Positions 1-7,405 are shown, numbered from the stretch's first letter. The stretch is 8,008 bases of DNA from JBBKWX01 sp037969175 (GCA_037969175.1 JBBKWX010000182.1:1-8008), one strand, 5' to 3'. Numbers and translations are program-made. Notes: a model not told the origin generated them from the sequence alone.

Positions 1-716
1 TAACCAAACATCTTAAACCCATGTTTATTCAGATAGGTGATAAAGCCTTTAATAGCGACTAATGCCACAACAAATGCAACTATATTTCCGACCACAAGAT
101 TTGTTATGTGTTCGGATCCAATATTTTCGTAGGACTTCAGCATTTTATATGCTGTTGCAGCAAACATGGTTGGTACTGCAAGAAAGAATGAAAATTCAGC
201 TGCTGTTCTTCTGTTAAGCCCTTGAGCCATTCCTCCAATGATCGTTGCTGCTGATCTGGATACACCCGGGATCATTGCGATCGTCTGGAAAAACCCGATC
301 TTCAGAGCTTGTCCATAACTGACCTCTTGCTCCTCCTCTGTTACATTATCCTTGAATATCTTATCAACAAACAGGAAAAATACACCTCCTATAAGCAACA
401 TAAACGCAACTACGATCACATTCTCCATAAGAGCATCTATTTTATCTGCCAATAATAATCCTAGCACTGCAGCAGGAAGGAAACCAACAAATAACTTGTA
501 GTAGAAATCTAAAGTTTTGAAAAATCGTTTCCAATAAAGTACAATTACGGAAAGTATTGCACCGAATTGTATGGCTACTGTATAATCTTTTGTAAACTGA
601 TCTGAGGCAATTCCCATCAAAGATGAGGTAATAATCATGTGACCTGTTGAAGAAACCGGCAAAAACTCAGTGATCCCTTCAACTATTGCCAGAATAATGG
701 CTTGAAAAAGAGTCAT
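1..716 (-). CDS. uppP: Undecaprenyl-diphosphatase UppP (BacA), 3' end cut by window edge
   Basis: This integral membrane enzyme dephosphorylates undecaprenyl diphosphate to undecaprenyl phosphate, recycling the lipid carrier for peptidoglycan and other surface glycans. Reading the minus strand from ATG at 716 gives 238 codons with no stop, ending ...KHGFKMFG at the window edge. The family is about 265 residues, so roughly 25 are missing. The two signature motifs are present: EGITEFLPVSSTGH (residues 13-26) and PGVSRSAAT (150-158). By alignment from memory, E13, E17, S23, H26 and R154 correspond to the E. coli catalytic set E17, E21, S27, H30 and R174. Hydrophobic segments run through most of the protein, with a charged loop around residues 117-135. 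The start lies two bases after the stop of the DUF3098 gene, and AGGATTAGGA just before the ATG may serve as ribosome binding site. It is probably the third gene of an ftsX-DUF3098-uppP transcript. Confidence 0.96.
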   Translation of the reverse strand, partial: MTLFQAIILAIVEGITEFLPVSSTGHMIITSSLMGIASDQFTKDYTVAIQFGAILSVIVLYWKRFFKTLDFYYKLFVGFLPAAVLGLLLADKIDALMENVIVVAFMLLIGGVFFLFVDKIFKDNVTEEEQEVSYGQALKIGFFQTIAMIPGVSRSAATIIGGMAQGLNRRTAAEFSFFLAVPTMFAATAYKMLKSYENIGSEHITNLVVGNIVAFVVALVAIKGFITYLNKHGFKMFG

Positions 717-718
717 TC

Positions 719-961
719 CTAATCCTTCGACTTTTTAACGATCGCGTAAATTTCAATTATAAACCCAAGCATTACAACGATCGGAGCCAATGTTATTCTT
801 CTGAAGCTAAAAAGTTCATCTCCATTGAAAACGTTCGGATCGGTTGAGCCTCCTCCTACCATCAATAGGAAACCAATAATGATCACAGCAAGGCCGATTA
901 TCATTATCACATAATTCTCTTTACCGAAGGCAAATTCTTTGTTTTCTTTTTGTGTATTCAT
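719..961 (-). CDS. DUF3098 family small membrane protein
   Basis: An 80-residue protein with two predicted membrane helices, about residues 17-37 (YVIMIIGLAVIIIGFLLMVGG) and 56-75 (TLAPIVVMLGFIIEIYAIV). A short loop between them carries GGGSTDPNVFN and FSFRRITLAP. The F-F-NY start, the LMxGGGSxDP turn and the FSxRRITLAP block fit the DUF3098 family, which is largely confined to Bacteroidota and has no established function. Both ends are charged and probably cytoplasmic or at the membrane face. It begins 5 bases after ftsX stops and ends 2 bases before uppP starts, so it is almost certainly co-transcribed with both. The repeated position between a division permease and a lipid-carrier phosphatase suggests a cell-envelope role, but that is inference from context only. 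Confidence 0.9.
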   Translation of the reverse strand: MNTQKENKEFAFGKENYVIMIIGLAVIIIGFLLMVGGGSTDPNVFNGDELFSFRRITLAPIVVMLGFIIEIYAIVKKSKD

Positions 962-966
962 TTCCG

Positions 967-1845
967 TTAATAATAAAGGTCATCCAATTTTGATCTCAAA
1001 TAACGACGAACAGCCATTTGAGTACTGATATATGAAAGAAACATTCCAAGGATAATAACACCGATAAATAAAGTGCCAACCATTTGAAGGTCTTGCAACT
1101 GGATCAATTCGGGTATTTCACGTTGTGCCATATATAACACTCCTGACAATAGAACCAAAGCGATCAGTGCACCATAGAACCCATTCAATATTCCTCTCCA
1201 AACAAAAGGTCTGCGTATGAACCCTTTTGTGGCCCCAACAAGCTGCATACTTTTTATCAGGAATCTTCTGGAATACATCGAAAGGCGAATCGTGTTGTTT
1301 ATCAAAGCTATCGCGATAATAAACAGAAGTCCGCTAAAACCAAGAATGATAAGACTGATCGTTTTTAAATTATCGTTTATCACGTCTACAAGTGACTTCT
1401 GATAAAAGATCTCCTGAACCACCGGGTTCGTGCTTAATTGCTTTTCAATATTTGCAAGACTGTCGCTATTTGCATAGTCGGCAACCAATCTTACATCTAT
1501 GGAACCAAGCAAGGGATTATATCCAAGAAAACTTACAAAATCCTCACCCAGTTCTTCGGTTAGTCTTTCGGCGGCCTCTTCTTTTGTGATGTATTCTGTA
1601 GATCTGATATATCCTTTCGCATCCAGAGTTTTCTGAAATTGAACAATATCTGCCTCTTTCGATTTTTCATTGAGAATGATACTCAATTCAATGTTCTCTT
1701 TTACATAGTCACTTAGCTTTTTGGCATACAGAACTATGGTTCCAAGTAAGCCCAGCATGAACAATACAAGTGCAATACTAACAACTGTAGATAGGTATGA
1801 CGACCTTAATCGTCTTTTGGCGTATTTGTTATCTCCTGTGACCAT
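967..1845 (-). CDS. ftsX: Cell division protein FtsX (ABC-transporter-like permease)
   Basis: FtsX is the membrane subunit of the FtsEX complex, which uses ATP hydrolysis by FtsE at the divisome to control peptidoglycan hydrolases. The 292 residues show the family layout: a basic cytoplasmic N-terminus (KYAKRRLRSS), TM1 at about 19-40, a large extracytoplasmic domain at about 42-160 that includes the typical NPLLGSIDV stretch (110-118), then TM2 (163-184), TM3 (219-238) and TM4 (256-276). Between TM2 and TM3 the segment NNTIRLSMYSRRFLIKSMQL (183-202), followed by VGATKGFIRRPF, is the cytoplasmic coupling region of FtsX-type permeases and would contact FtsE. No ftsE is in the window; in Bacteroidota it is often unlinked. 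The ATG at 1845 has no good Shine-Dalgarno. The gene is first of a minus-strand run and is divergent from leuS. Confidence 0.95.
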   Translation of the reverse strand: MVTGDNKYAKRRLRSSYLSTVVSIALVLFMLGLLGTIVLYAKKLSDYVKENIELSIILNEKSKEADIVQFQKTLDAKGYIRSTEYITKEEAAERLTEELGEDFVSFLGYNPLLGSIDVRLVADYANSDSLANIEKQLSTNPVVQEIFYQKSLVDVINDNLKTISLIILGFSGLLFIIAIALINNTIRLSMYSRRFLIKSMQLVGATKGFIRRPFVWRGILNGFYGALIALVLLSGVLYMAQREIPELIQLQDLQMVGTLFIGVIILGMFLSYISTQMAVRRYLRSKLDDLYY

Positions 1846-1862
1846 AGCTTTGGGAACGGTGG

Positions 1863-1870
1863 CTAAATTA
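1863..1870 (-). promoter_or_regulatory. Candidate Bacteroidota -7 box for ftsX-DUF3098-uppP
   Basis: On the minus strand the sequence reads TAATTTAG followed by CC, one mismatch from TAnnTTTG. It lies 17 bases before the ftsX ATG, so the leader would be very short. No good TTTG sits about 19 bases upstream; the nearest is a CTG at a long spacing. The assignment rests on position in the divergent gap and on the -7 box alone. Confidence 0.3.
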
Positions 1871-1921
1871 GAAAAATTGCATCAATAATGCTCAGTCTGC
1901 TCATTTTTAGATAAACAAAAG

Positions 1922-1952
1922 ACTGTTCATAAGAGGGCATTTATTAACTTCG
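1922..1952 (+). promoter_or_regulatory. Candidate Bacteroidota promoter for leuS-scpB-DUF3108
   Basis: TAACTTCG (1945-1952), followed by CAGCC, is one mismatch from the Bacteroidota -7 consensus TAnnTTTG. ACTG (1922-1925) lies exactly 19 bases upstream and partly matches the -33 TTTG. Transcription would begin near 1958, giving a leader of about 40 bases before the leuS ATG. No hairpin or T-box-like structure is evident in that leader. Confidence 0.42.
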
Positions 1953-1998
1953 CAGCCTTGCAATCACAGTATTCAGTACAAAAAGAATATCCGAAATA

Positions 1999-4761
1999 AT
2001 GGAATACGAGTTTAGAGAGAACGAAGCAAAATGGCAAAAATATTGGGCAGATCATAAAACTTTTGCTGCAGCGAAGGACAAAACCAAGCCTAAATATTAT
2101 ATCCTGGATATGTTTCCATACCCTTCCGGAGCCGGTTTGCATGTTGGGCATCCATTAGGATATATCGCTTCAGATATTGTTACCCGGTATAAAAGAATGC
2201 AAGGATTCAATGTTTTGCACCCAATGGGATACGATTCATTTGGATTGCCTGCAGAGCAATATGCAATTCAAACTGGACAACATCCGGCGATAACCACGGA
2301 GCAGAATATAAACAGATACAGAGAGCAACTTGATAAGGTTGGTTTTTCATTTGACTGGGACCGGGAAGTAAGGACATCGGATCCAGCCTACTATAAATGG
2401 ACCCAGTGGATCTTTATGCAACTTTTTAATTCCTGGTATAACAAGGATACTGACAAAGCAGAAAATCTAGCTTCACTGATCTCAATTTTTGAACAAAATG
2501 GTAATGCGAATGTAAAAGCCGTTTGTTCTGAGACAGAGCAATTTTCTTCTGAAGAGTGGAAAAATTATTCAGAAGAGCAGAAGCAAATTATTTTACTAAA
2601 CTATAGATTGGCTTATTTGAGTGATACCATGGTAAACTGGTGCCCACAGCTGGGAACTGTGCTTGCAAATGAAGAAGTAAAAGACGGTCTTTCGGAGCGT
2701 GGCGGATATCCGGTGATAAGGAAAGAGATGAAGCAATGGTCATTGCGCATCATAGCTTATGCGGACCGTTTGCTTGAAGGGCTGGATAGAATTGACTGGC
2801 CTGAGCCTATCAAAGAAATGCAAAGAAATTGGATCGGAAAATCTGAAGGAAGCACGATACGTTTTCAGCTAAAAGATCATGCAGAAGCTATAGAGGTTTT
2901 CACTACCAGACCTGATACAATTTATGGGGTGAGTTATATGACGCTTGCACCCGAGCATGAGCTGGTCAAGAAGATCTGCACAGCTGATAGAAAAGCAACA
3001 GTGGAAGCCTATATTGATATTGCTGCCAATCGTTCTGAAAGAGATCGGATGGCGGATGTAAAAACTATTTCCGGGGAGTTCACCGGAGCTTATGTTGTTC
3101 ATCCTTTTACCGGAAAAGATATTCCGGTTTGGATAGGTGATTATGTTTTGGCAGGATATGGAACCGGTGCTGTGATGGCTGTTCCGGGGCATGATACAAG
3201 AGACTATGCATTTGCAAAACATTTTGATTTACCCATTTTGGAAGTTGTTTCCGGTGGTGATCTTAGTGTAGAAGCGTATGATGCTAAACAAGGTGCAATG
3301 GTAAATTCAGATTTCCTGAATGGACTGGAAGTATACGATGCGATAAAAGCTGCTATTGCAAAAATTGAAGAAAAAGAAATTGGAAAAGGAACTATACAAT
3401 ATCGTTTACGCGATGCTATTTTCAGCAGACAACGTTATTGGGGAGAGCCAATTCCTGTAAAATTCAAAAACGGAATTCCGGAATTATTAGCTGAAGATAA
3501 ATTACCACTTAAGCTTCCGGAAGTAGATGCGTATCTGCCAACTGAAAGCGGAGAGCCACCATTGGCAAGGGCTAAGAACTGGATGTCGGATGATGGGTTT
3601 GCTTTAGAGGCAAGCACTATGCCCGGTTGGGCCGGATCAAGCTGGTATTTTTTGCGTTATATGGATGCAAAAAACGAGCATGAATTTGCAGCTAAAGAAG
3701 AACTGAATTACTGGCAGAATGTAGATCTCTACATCGGTGGTGCAGAGCATGCAACCGGTCATTTATTGTACGTACGTTTCTGGACAAAATTTTTGTTTGA
3801 TCTTGGAATGATCCCAAAAGATGAGATGGCAAAAAAGCTGATCAATCAAGGGATGATACAAGGTGTTTCCTGTTTTGCACATCGAATTCAGGGCGAAAAT
3901 AAATATGTTAGTTTTAATTTGATCAAGGATCAAAAAACAACTGCGATTCATATCGATGTAAATTTGGTTGAGAATGGTGTGATGGATATTGAAGCGGTCA
4001 AGGCATGGAAACCGGATATGGCTAATGCAGAATTTATTCTCGAGGACGGGAAATTTATCTGTGGGCATGAAGTAGAAAAAATGTCAAAATCGAAATACAA
4101 TGTAGTGAGTCCGGATGTGATCATTGAGCAACATGGTGCCGACACATTGCGAATGTATGAGATGTTCCTTGGACCACTTGAGCTAGGAAAGCCCTGGAAT
4201 ACCAATGGGATCGAAGGAGTATCAAAATTTATTCGAAGAGTTTGGAGATTGTTTCATGATGCAACTGGTAATTTAATTATCGATGAATCGGATGCTACAA
4301 AAGACGAGTTAAGAACGCTGCATAAAACAATCAAAAAGATTACTGAAGATATAGATCGTTTTTCTTTCAATACCTGTATCAGTACCTTCATGATCTGTGT
4401 GAATGAACTTACAGAAATGAAGTGTCATAAAAGATCAGTGATTGAACCATTGGTTTTGATATTGGCACCTTTTGCTCCACATTTATGTGAAGAATTATGG
4501 TCAATACTTGGACATAAAGAATCTATCAGTGCAGCACCATTCCCAAAATACAATGAAGCATATTTGGTTCAAAGCAGTTTTGAATATCCCATTTCAATCA
4601 ATGGAAAAACCAGAACAAAAATGGAATTAGATCTGGGTTTGAATAATCAACAAATTGAAACAGCTGTATTAGAATCGGACGAAGTACAAAAATTTCTGGA
4701 AGGAAAGCAACCAAAGAAAGTGATCATAGTTCCGGGAAGGATAGTTAATTTAGTTATATAA
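1999..4761 (+). CDS. leuS: Leucyl-tRNA synthetase (LeuRS, class Ia)
   Basis: This cytoplasmic enzyme charges tRNA-Leu with leucine. The 920 residues contain the class I signatures PYPSGAGLHVGHPLGY (HIGH-type HVGH at 48-51) and EKMSKSKYN (KMSKS at 694-698). The CP1 editing domain lies at about 285-450, with TTRPDT (302-307) and VPGHDTRDYAFA (395-406) whose aspartates are needed to hydrolyse mischarged tRNA. The helical anticodon-binding domain covers about 745-850 (APFAPHLCEELW at 823-834). The C-terminal domain begins near INGKTRTK (867-874) and ends VPGRIVNLVI. At 920 residues it exceeds the 860 of E. coli because of an insertion around 157-200 and a long insert before KMSKS (about 620-685), both familiar in Bacteroidota LeuRS. 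The WRC zinc cysteines after NWCP are replaced by SERGGYPV, also usual in this phylum. The stop codon shares its last base with the scpB ATG. Confidence 0.98.
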   Translation: MEYEFRENEAKWQKYWADHKTFAAAKDKTKPKYYILDMFPYPSGAGLHVGHPLGYIASDIVTRYKRMQGFNVLHPMGYDSFGLPAEQYAIQTGQHPAITTEQNINRYREQLDKVGFSFDWDREVRTSDPAYYKWTQWIFMQLFNSWYNKDTDKAENLASLISIFEQNGNANVKAVCSETEQFSSEEWKNYSEEQKQIILLNYRLAYLSDTMVNWCPQLGTVLANEEVKDGLSERGGYPVIRKEMKQWSLRIIAYADRLLEGLDRIDWPEPIKEMQRNWIGKSEGSTIRFQLKDHAEAIEVFTTRPDTIYGVSYMTLAPEHELVKKICTADRKATVEAYIDIAANRSERDRMADVKTISGEFTGAYVVHPFTGKDIPVWIGDYVLAGYGTGAVMAVPGHDTRDYAFAKHFDLPILEVVSGGDLSVEAYDAKQGAMVNSDFLNGLEVYDAIKAAIAKIEEKEIGKGTIQYRLRDAIFSRQRYWGEPIPVKFKNGIPELLAEDKLPLKLPEVDAYLPTESGEPPLARAKNWMSDDGFALEASTMPGWAGSSWYFLRYMDAKNEHEFAAKEELNYWQNVDLYIGGAEHATGHLLYVRFWTKFLFDLGMIPKDEMAKKLINQGMIQGVSCFAHRIQGENKYVSFNLIKDQKTTAIHIDVNLVENGVMDIEAVKAWKPDMANAEFILEDGKFICGHEVEKMSKSKYNVVSPDVIIEQHGADTLRMYEMFLGPLELGKPWNTNGIEGVSKFIRRVWRLFHDATGNLIIDESDATKDELRTLHKTIKKITEDIDRFSFNTCISTFMICVNELTEMKCHKRSVIEPLVLILAPFAPHLCEELWSILGHKESISAAPFPKYNEAYLVQSSFEYPISINGKTRTKMELDLGLNNQQIETAVLESDEVQKFLEGKQPKKVIIVPGRIVNLVI

Positions 4762-5324
4762 TGAGAAATTTAAATCAGGAAATAGAAGCATTGATCTTTT
4801 CATCTGAGACCAGTATCAGTATACAGGAATTACAGTTGAGTATTAAAAATGCTTATGATATAGAGATCAGTGAAGATGAACTTTACACAGAGATCGCTTC
4901 ATTGATGGAAAAGTACAGAGATGACAGTTTTGCTTTTGAGATCCTGGAAGTAGCGGGCGGATTTCAATTCATGACCAAACCCAGACATTATCCGGTAATA
5001 AATGCATTATTACAACATAAAGCTAAAAAAAGGCTGAGTACGGCTGCATTGGAGACTTTATCTATCATCGCTTATCGTCAGCCGATCTCAAAAAGTGAAA
5101 TGGAACATATTCGGGGAGTGAGTTGTGATTATTCCGTGCAAAAATTACTTGAAAAGGAATTGGTTGAGATCGTGGGTAGAAGTGAAGGACCGGGAAAACC
5201 TGTTCTTTATGGGACATCAAAAACCTTTATGGATTATTTTGGGCTAAAATCTGTGAAAGAGCTACCCCAACTAAAGGACATTCAAGTATCTGAGAATGAG
5301 ATTGGTCAAAATCCTGAAGCATAA
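4761..5324 (+). CDS. scpB: Segregation and condensation protein ScpB
   Basis: ScpB is the dimeric winged-helix accessory subunit that binds the kleisin ScpA in the SMC-ScpAB condensin, which organises and segregates the chromosome. The 187 residues fit the family length. The N-terminal winged helix (about 1-85) opens with the typical IEALIFSSETSISIQEL. The diagnostic C-terminal winged helix is LSTAALETLSIIAYRQPISK (92-111), then HIRGVSCDYSVQKLLEKEL (116-134) and GRSEGPGKPVLYGTSKTFMD (139-158), followed by FGL and a short acidic tail that is probably flexible. The ATG overlaps the leuS stop by one base (TAATG), which suggests translational coupling. No scpA or smc is present in the window. Confidence 0.96.
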   Translation: MRNLNQEIEALIFSSETSISIQELQLSIKNAYDIEISEDELYTEIASLMEKYRDDSFAFEILEVAGGFQFMTKPRHYPVINALLQHKAKKRLSTAALETLSIIAYRQPISKSEMEHIRGVSCDYSVQKLLEKELVEIVGRSEGPGKPVLYGTSKTFMDYFGLKSVKELPQLKDIQVSENEIGQNPEA

Positions 5325-5365
5325 TGGGCAAGAGTTGGCATATTTTTGGAGTTGTTATTAGCACT

Positions 5366-6211
5366 ATGAAAAAGACAGCTTTATTTCTCGGTGCATTTTT
5401 ATTGGTAGCTTCAAGCTTACCAGTTCTTAACGCACAACCTTCATCTAACAGTGGCACAGCGCCTGTTTCAGCATTACGTAAAATAAATAACACTGCATTT
5501 AAACCCGGCGAAAAACTTCGTTATCGGGTGCATTATGGATTTGTAGATGCCGGTGAGGCTGAGTTGGAAGTAATGAATGAGCAAAAATCTTTTGGAGGCC
5601 GCCCAACATACCATGTTGTTGGAACCGGAAAAACATTGGGTGCATTTGATTGGTTTTTTAAAGTTCGTGATCGTTATGAAAGCTATATAGATCAGGAAGC
5701 TATGGTACCCTGGTTTTTTATCAGGAGAGTTGATGAAGGTGGTTACAAGATCAATGAAAATACAACCTTCAATCCGTATAAAAGCACGGCAACTAATGAA
5801 GCCACGCGTAACAAGAAAGTTTTAGAAAAAACAACGTACGATGTACCTGCAAATATTCAGGATATGCTAAGTGCATATTATTATGCACGCATGCTGGATT
5901 TTAGCAATGCAAAAGTGGGCGATATTTTCCCGATCGATGCATTCATAGATAACGAAGTGGTTCCTATGAATATAAAATATGTAGGAAAAGAAGTTGTAAA
6001 AAACAGATTGGGTTCTGTGAATTGCATGAAGTTCAAACCACTATTACAGACAGGCCGAGTTTTCAAAGAAAAAGAAGAAATGACAATCTGGATCTCGGAT
6101 GATGCAAACCGAATTCCGATTAGATTAGAAACTGCAGTTATAGTAGGTAGTGTAAAGATGGATCTGGTTGAATATAAAAATCTGGCTAATCCATTGAACT
6201 TCGTAAAATAA
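5366..6211 (+). CDS. Secreted DUF3108 domain-containing protein
   Basis: The preferred start is ATG 5366 (281 residues) because it gives a classic signal peptide: MKKTALFLGAFLLVASS, with probable cleavage after residue 23 (LNA|QP). An in-frame ATG at 5324 overlaps the scpB stop as TAATG and would add 14 residues, MGKSWHIFGVVIST. That start mirrors the leuS-scpB junction and cannot be excluded. The mature part matches DUF3108: FKPGEKLRYRVHYGFVDAGE near residues 45-64, then alternating beta-like segments including FDWFFKVRDRYESYID, and near the C-terminus EEMTIWISDDANRIPIRLET. No cysteine follows the signal, so it is not a lipoprotein; it is expected in the periplasm or at the outer membrane. 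The molecular function is unknown. It is third in the leuS-scpB run and is followed by a strong terminator. Confidence 0.88.
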   Translation: MKKTALFLGAFLLVASSLPVLNAQPSSNSGTAPVSALRKINNTAFKPGEKLRYRVHYGFVDAGEAELEVMNEQKSFGGRPTYHVVGTGKTLGAFDWFFKVRDRYESYIDQEAMVPWFFIRRVDEGGYKINENTTFNPYKSTATNEATRNKKVLEKTTYDVPANIQDMLSAYYYARMLDFSNAKVGDIFPIDAFIDNEVVPMNIKYVGKEVVKNRLGSVNCMKFKPLLQTGRVFKEKEEMTIWISDDANRIPIRLETAVIVGSVKMDLVEYKNLANPLNFVK

Positions 6212-6231
6212 TAGAGCATAAATCCAGTATG

Positions 6232-6262
6232 AACCCCGGTCTGTTTTAGGCCGGGGTTTTTT
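6232..6262 (+). terminator. Rho-independent terminator of leuS-scpB-DUF3108
   Basis: AACCCCGGTCT (6232-6242) pairs with AGGCCGGGGTT (6248-6258) in an 11-bp stem with one T-G pair and a GTTTT loop. A run of six T (6257-6262) completes a textbook intrinsic terminator. It begins 20 bases after the DUF3108 stop codon. Confidence 0.93.
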
Positions 6263-6277
6263 GTTCAAAAAATAAAA

Positions 6278-6365
6278 TGAAACCGCAAAGACGCATGAGT
6301 TTTTCGCAAAGGCGCCAAGTATTCTTTGCGAAACTTTGCGGGTACTTTGCGACTTTGCGGTTTCA
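6278..6365. repeat. CGCAAAG-type intergenic inverted repeat element
   Basis: An 88-base near-symmetrical element. The outer arms TGAAACCGCAAAG (6278-6290) and CTTTGCGGTTTCA (6353-6365) are perfect 13-bp inverted repeats. The left half holds four units: CGCAAAG (6284), CGCATGA (6292), CGCAAAG (6305) and CGCCAAG (6313). The right half holds four perfect CTTTGCG units, at 6324, 6334, 6345 and 6353. The whole could fold into one long interrupted hairpin with a TATT tip at 6320-6323. It lies between the terminator at 6262 and the kynA promoter region, has no coding capacity, and resembles CGCAAAG repeats scattered in Bacteroidota intergenic DNA. Confidence 0.85.
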
Positions 6366-6390
6366 AAAGAACCTAACCCTAAATGTCCAA

Positions 6391-6422
6391 TCTGAAAAGG
6401 GCAAAGGAAATTAGTATCTTGC
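6391..6422 (+). promoter_or_regulatory. Candidate Bacteroidota promoter for kynA
   Basis: TATCTTGC (6415-6422), followed by AGC, resembles the -7 element TAnnTTTG with one T missing. TCTG (6391-6394) lies 20 bases upstream as a -33 candidate. Transcription would start near 6428, just before the ATG at 6440. If real, this rules out translation from the upstream in-frame ATG at 6383. Confidence 0.42.
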
Positions 6423-6439
6423 AGCATAATTTTTTAGAC

Positions 6440-7405
6440 ATGGAATTGAAGCCGGAAATATTAGAAAAAATAAAAGCATTAGAGGAGAAATACAACGTGA
6501 TGGGGCAAGATATGAGCTCCTATCTGGATGGGCTTCTGTATGCTGATTATTTAACTTATTGGGATTATATTCACTTAGACACATTACTGAGTTTACAGAG
6601 CCCTAAAACAAGCTTTCCGGATGAGAAGATCTTTATCATGTATCATCAGATCACAGAGCTTTATTTTAAGCTGGTATTATGTGAACTTGAACAGATCTCT
6701 GATCAGGAAAAACCGGAGTTGAAATTCACAATTGACAGAGCAAAAAGAGTGAACCGTTATTTCCAGGCATTGACTTCTTCATTTGAAGTGATGGTAGATG
6801 GGATGGAGCCTCAACAGTTTTTAAAATTCAGAATGTCCTTATTACCTGCCAGCGGTTTTCAAAGCGGACAATACCGAATGATAGAAATTAGTTCTACTGA
6901 TTTTATACAATTGGTAGATCAAAAAGTGAGAGAGGAATATCGTGATTCCGGCAAGAGTGTGGAAGAGATGTATGAGCACATCTACTGGAAGGCAGGAGCG
7001 ACGGAGCTTGCGTCAGGGAAGAAGACTCTTACTCTTATTCAGTTTGAAGAAAAATATTCAGAACAGTTTATCAAGCTGGCAAAAAAAGTAGCGAATAATA
7101 ATCTAAGATCGATCTATCATACATTAGAAAAAACCGGAGCTGATCTGAGCGAGCTGAAAGAACAATTACGTATGCTCGATGTGCTGGTGAATATTAATTG
7201 GCCATTGGCGCATTATAAATCTGCAGTTCGGTATTTGCAAAAAGATCCGGAAGATATCAAAGCAACCGGTGGAACCAACTGGCAAAAGTATTTACCTCCG
7301 CGTTTTCAAAAACGTATTTTTTATCCTGAGTTATGGTCGGAAGAGGAAATTGCAGAATGGGGTAAGGCCTGGGTGAAGACCGAGGTGTTTGGGCTCAGGG
7401 GTTGA
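6440..7405 (+). CDS. kynA: Tryptophan 2,3-dioxygenase
   Basis: This cytoplasmic heme enzyme inserts O2 into the indole ring of L-tryptophan to give N-formylkynurenine, the first step of the kynurenine pathway. From ATG 6440 it has 321 residues. Family motifs, numbered from this start, are YADYLTYWDYIHLDTLLSLQ (34-53), IMYHQITELYFKLVLCELEQ (66-85) with the probable distal His69, and LPASGFQSGQYRMIE (135-149) with an arginine expected to bind the substrate carboxylate. WPLAHYKSAVRYL (254-266) carries the probable heme-ligand His258, and TGGT (276-279) forms part of the substrate pocket. The product is complete. An in-frame ATG at 6383 would add 19 residues (MSNLKRAKEISILQHNFLD) unlike the family N-terminus, and that stretch contains a promoter-like sequence, so 6440 is preferred. 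No other kynurenine gene is adjacent. Confidence 0.95.
   Translation: MELKPEILEKIKALEEKYNVMGQDMSSYLDGLLYADYLTYWDYIHLDTLLSLQSPKTSFPDEKIFIMYHQITELYFKLVLCELEQISDQEKPELKFTIDRAKRVNRYFQALTSSFEVMVDGMEPQQFLKFRMSLLPASGFQSGQYRMIEISSTDFIQLVDQKVREEYRDSGKSVEEMYEHIYWKAGATELASGKKTLTLIQFEEKYSEQFIKLAKKVANNNLRSIYHTLEKTGADLSELKEQLRMLDVLVNINWPLAHYKSAVRYLQKDPEDIKATGGTNWQKYLPPRFQKRIFYPELWSEEEIAEWGKAWVKTEVFGLRG

Noticed and set aside
1217..1589. Two short plus-strand frames inside ftsX
   Set aside because: They are antisense to well-conserved FtsX coding sequence and have no family features.
1953..1998. T-box or leucine attenuator in the leuS leader
   Set aside because: The leader is only about 40 bases, with no stable hairpin, terminator or Leu-rich leader peptide.
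2869..4205. Several open frames of 60-117 codons antisense to leuS
   Set aside because: They lie opposite a strongly conserved gene, show no recognisable motifs and overlap one another, as expected for shadow frames.
5227..5493. Minus-strand frame of 88 codons across the scpB/DUF3108 junction
   Set aside because: It overlaps two supported plus-strand genes including the signal peptide, and its product has no recognisable features.
6125..6427. Minus-strand frame of 100 codons across the terminator and repeat
   Set aside because: It runs through the terminator and the CGCAAAG element and overlaps the end of the DUF3108 gene; it is best explained by chance.
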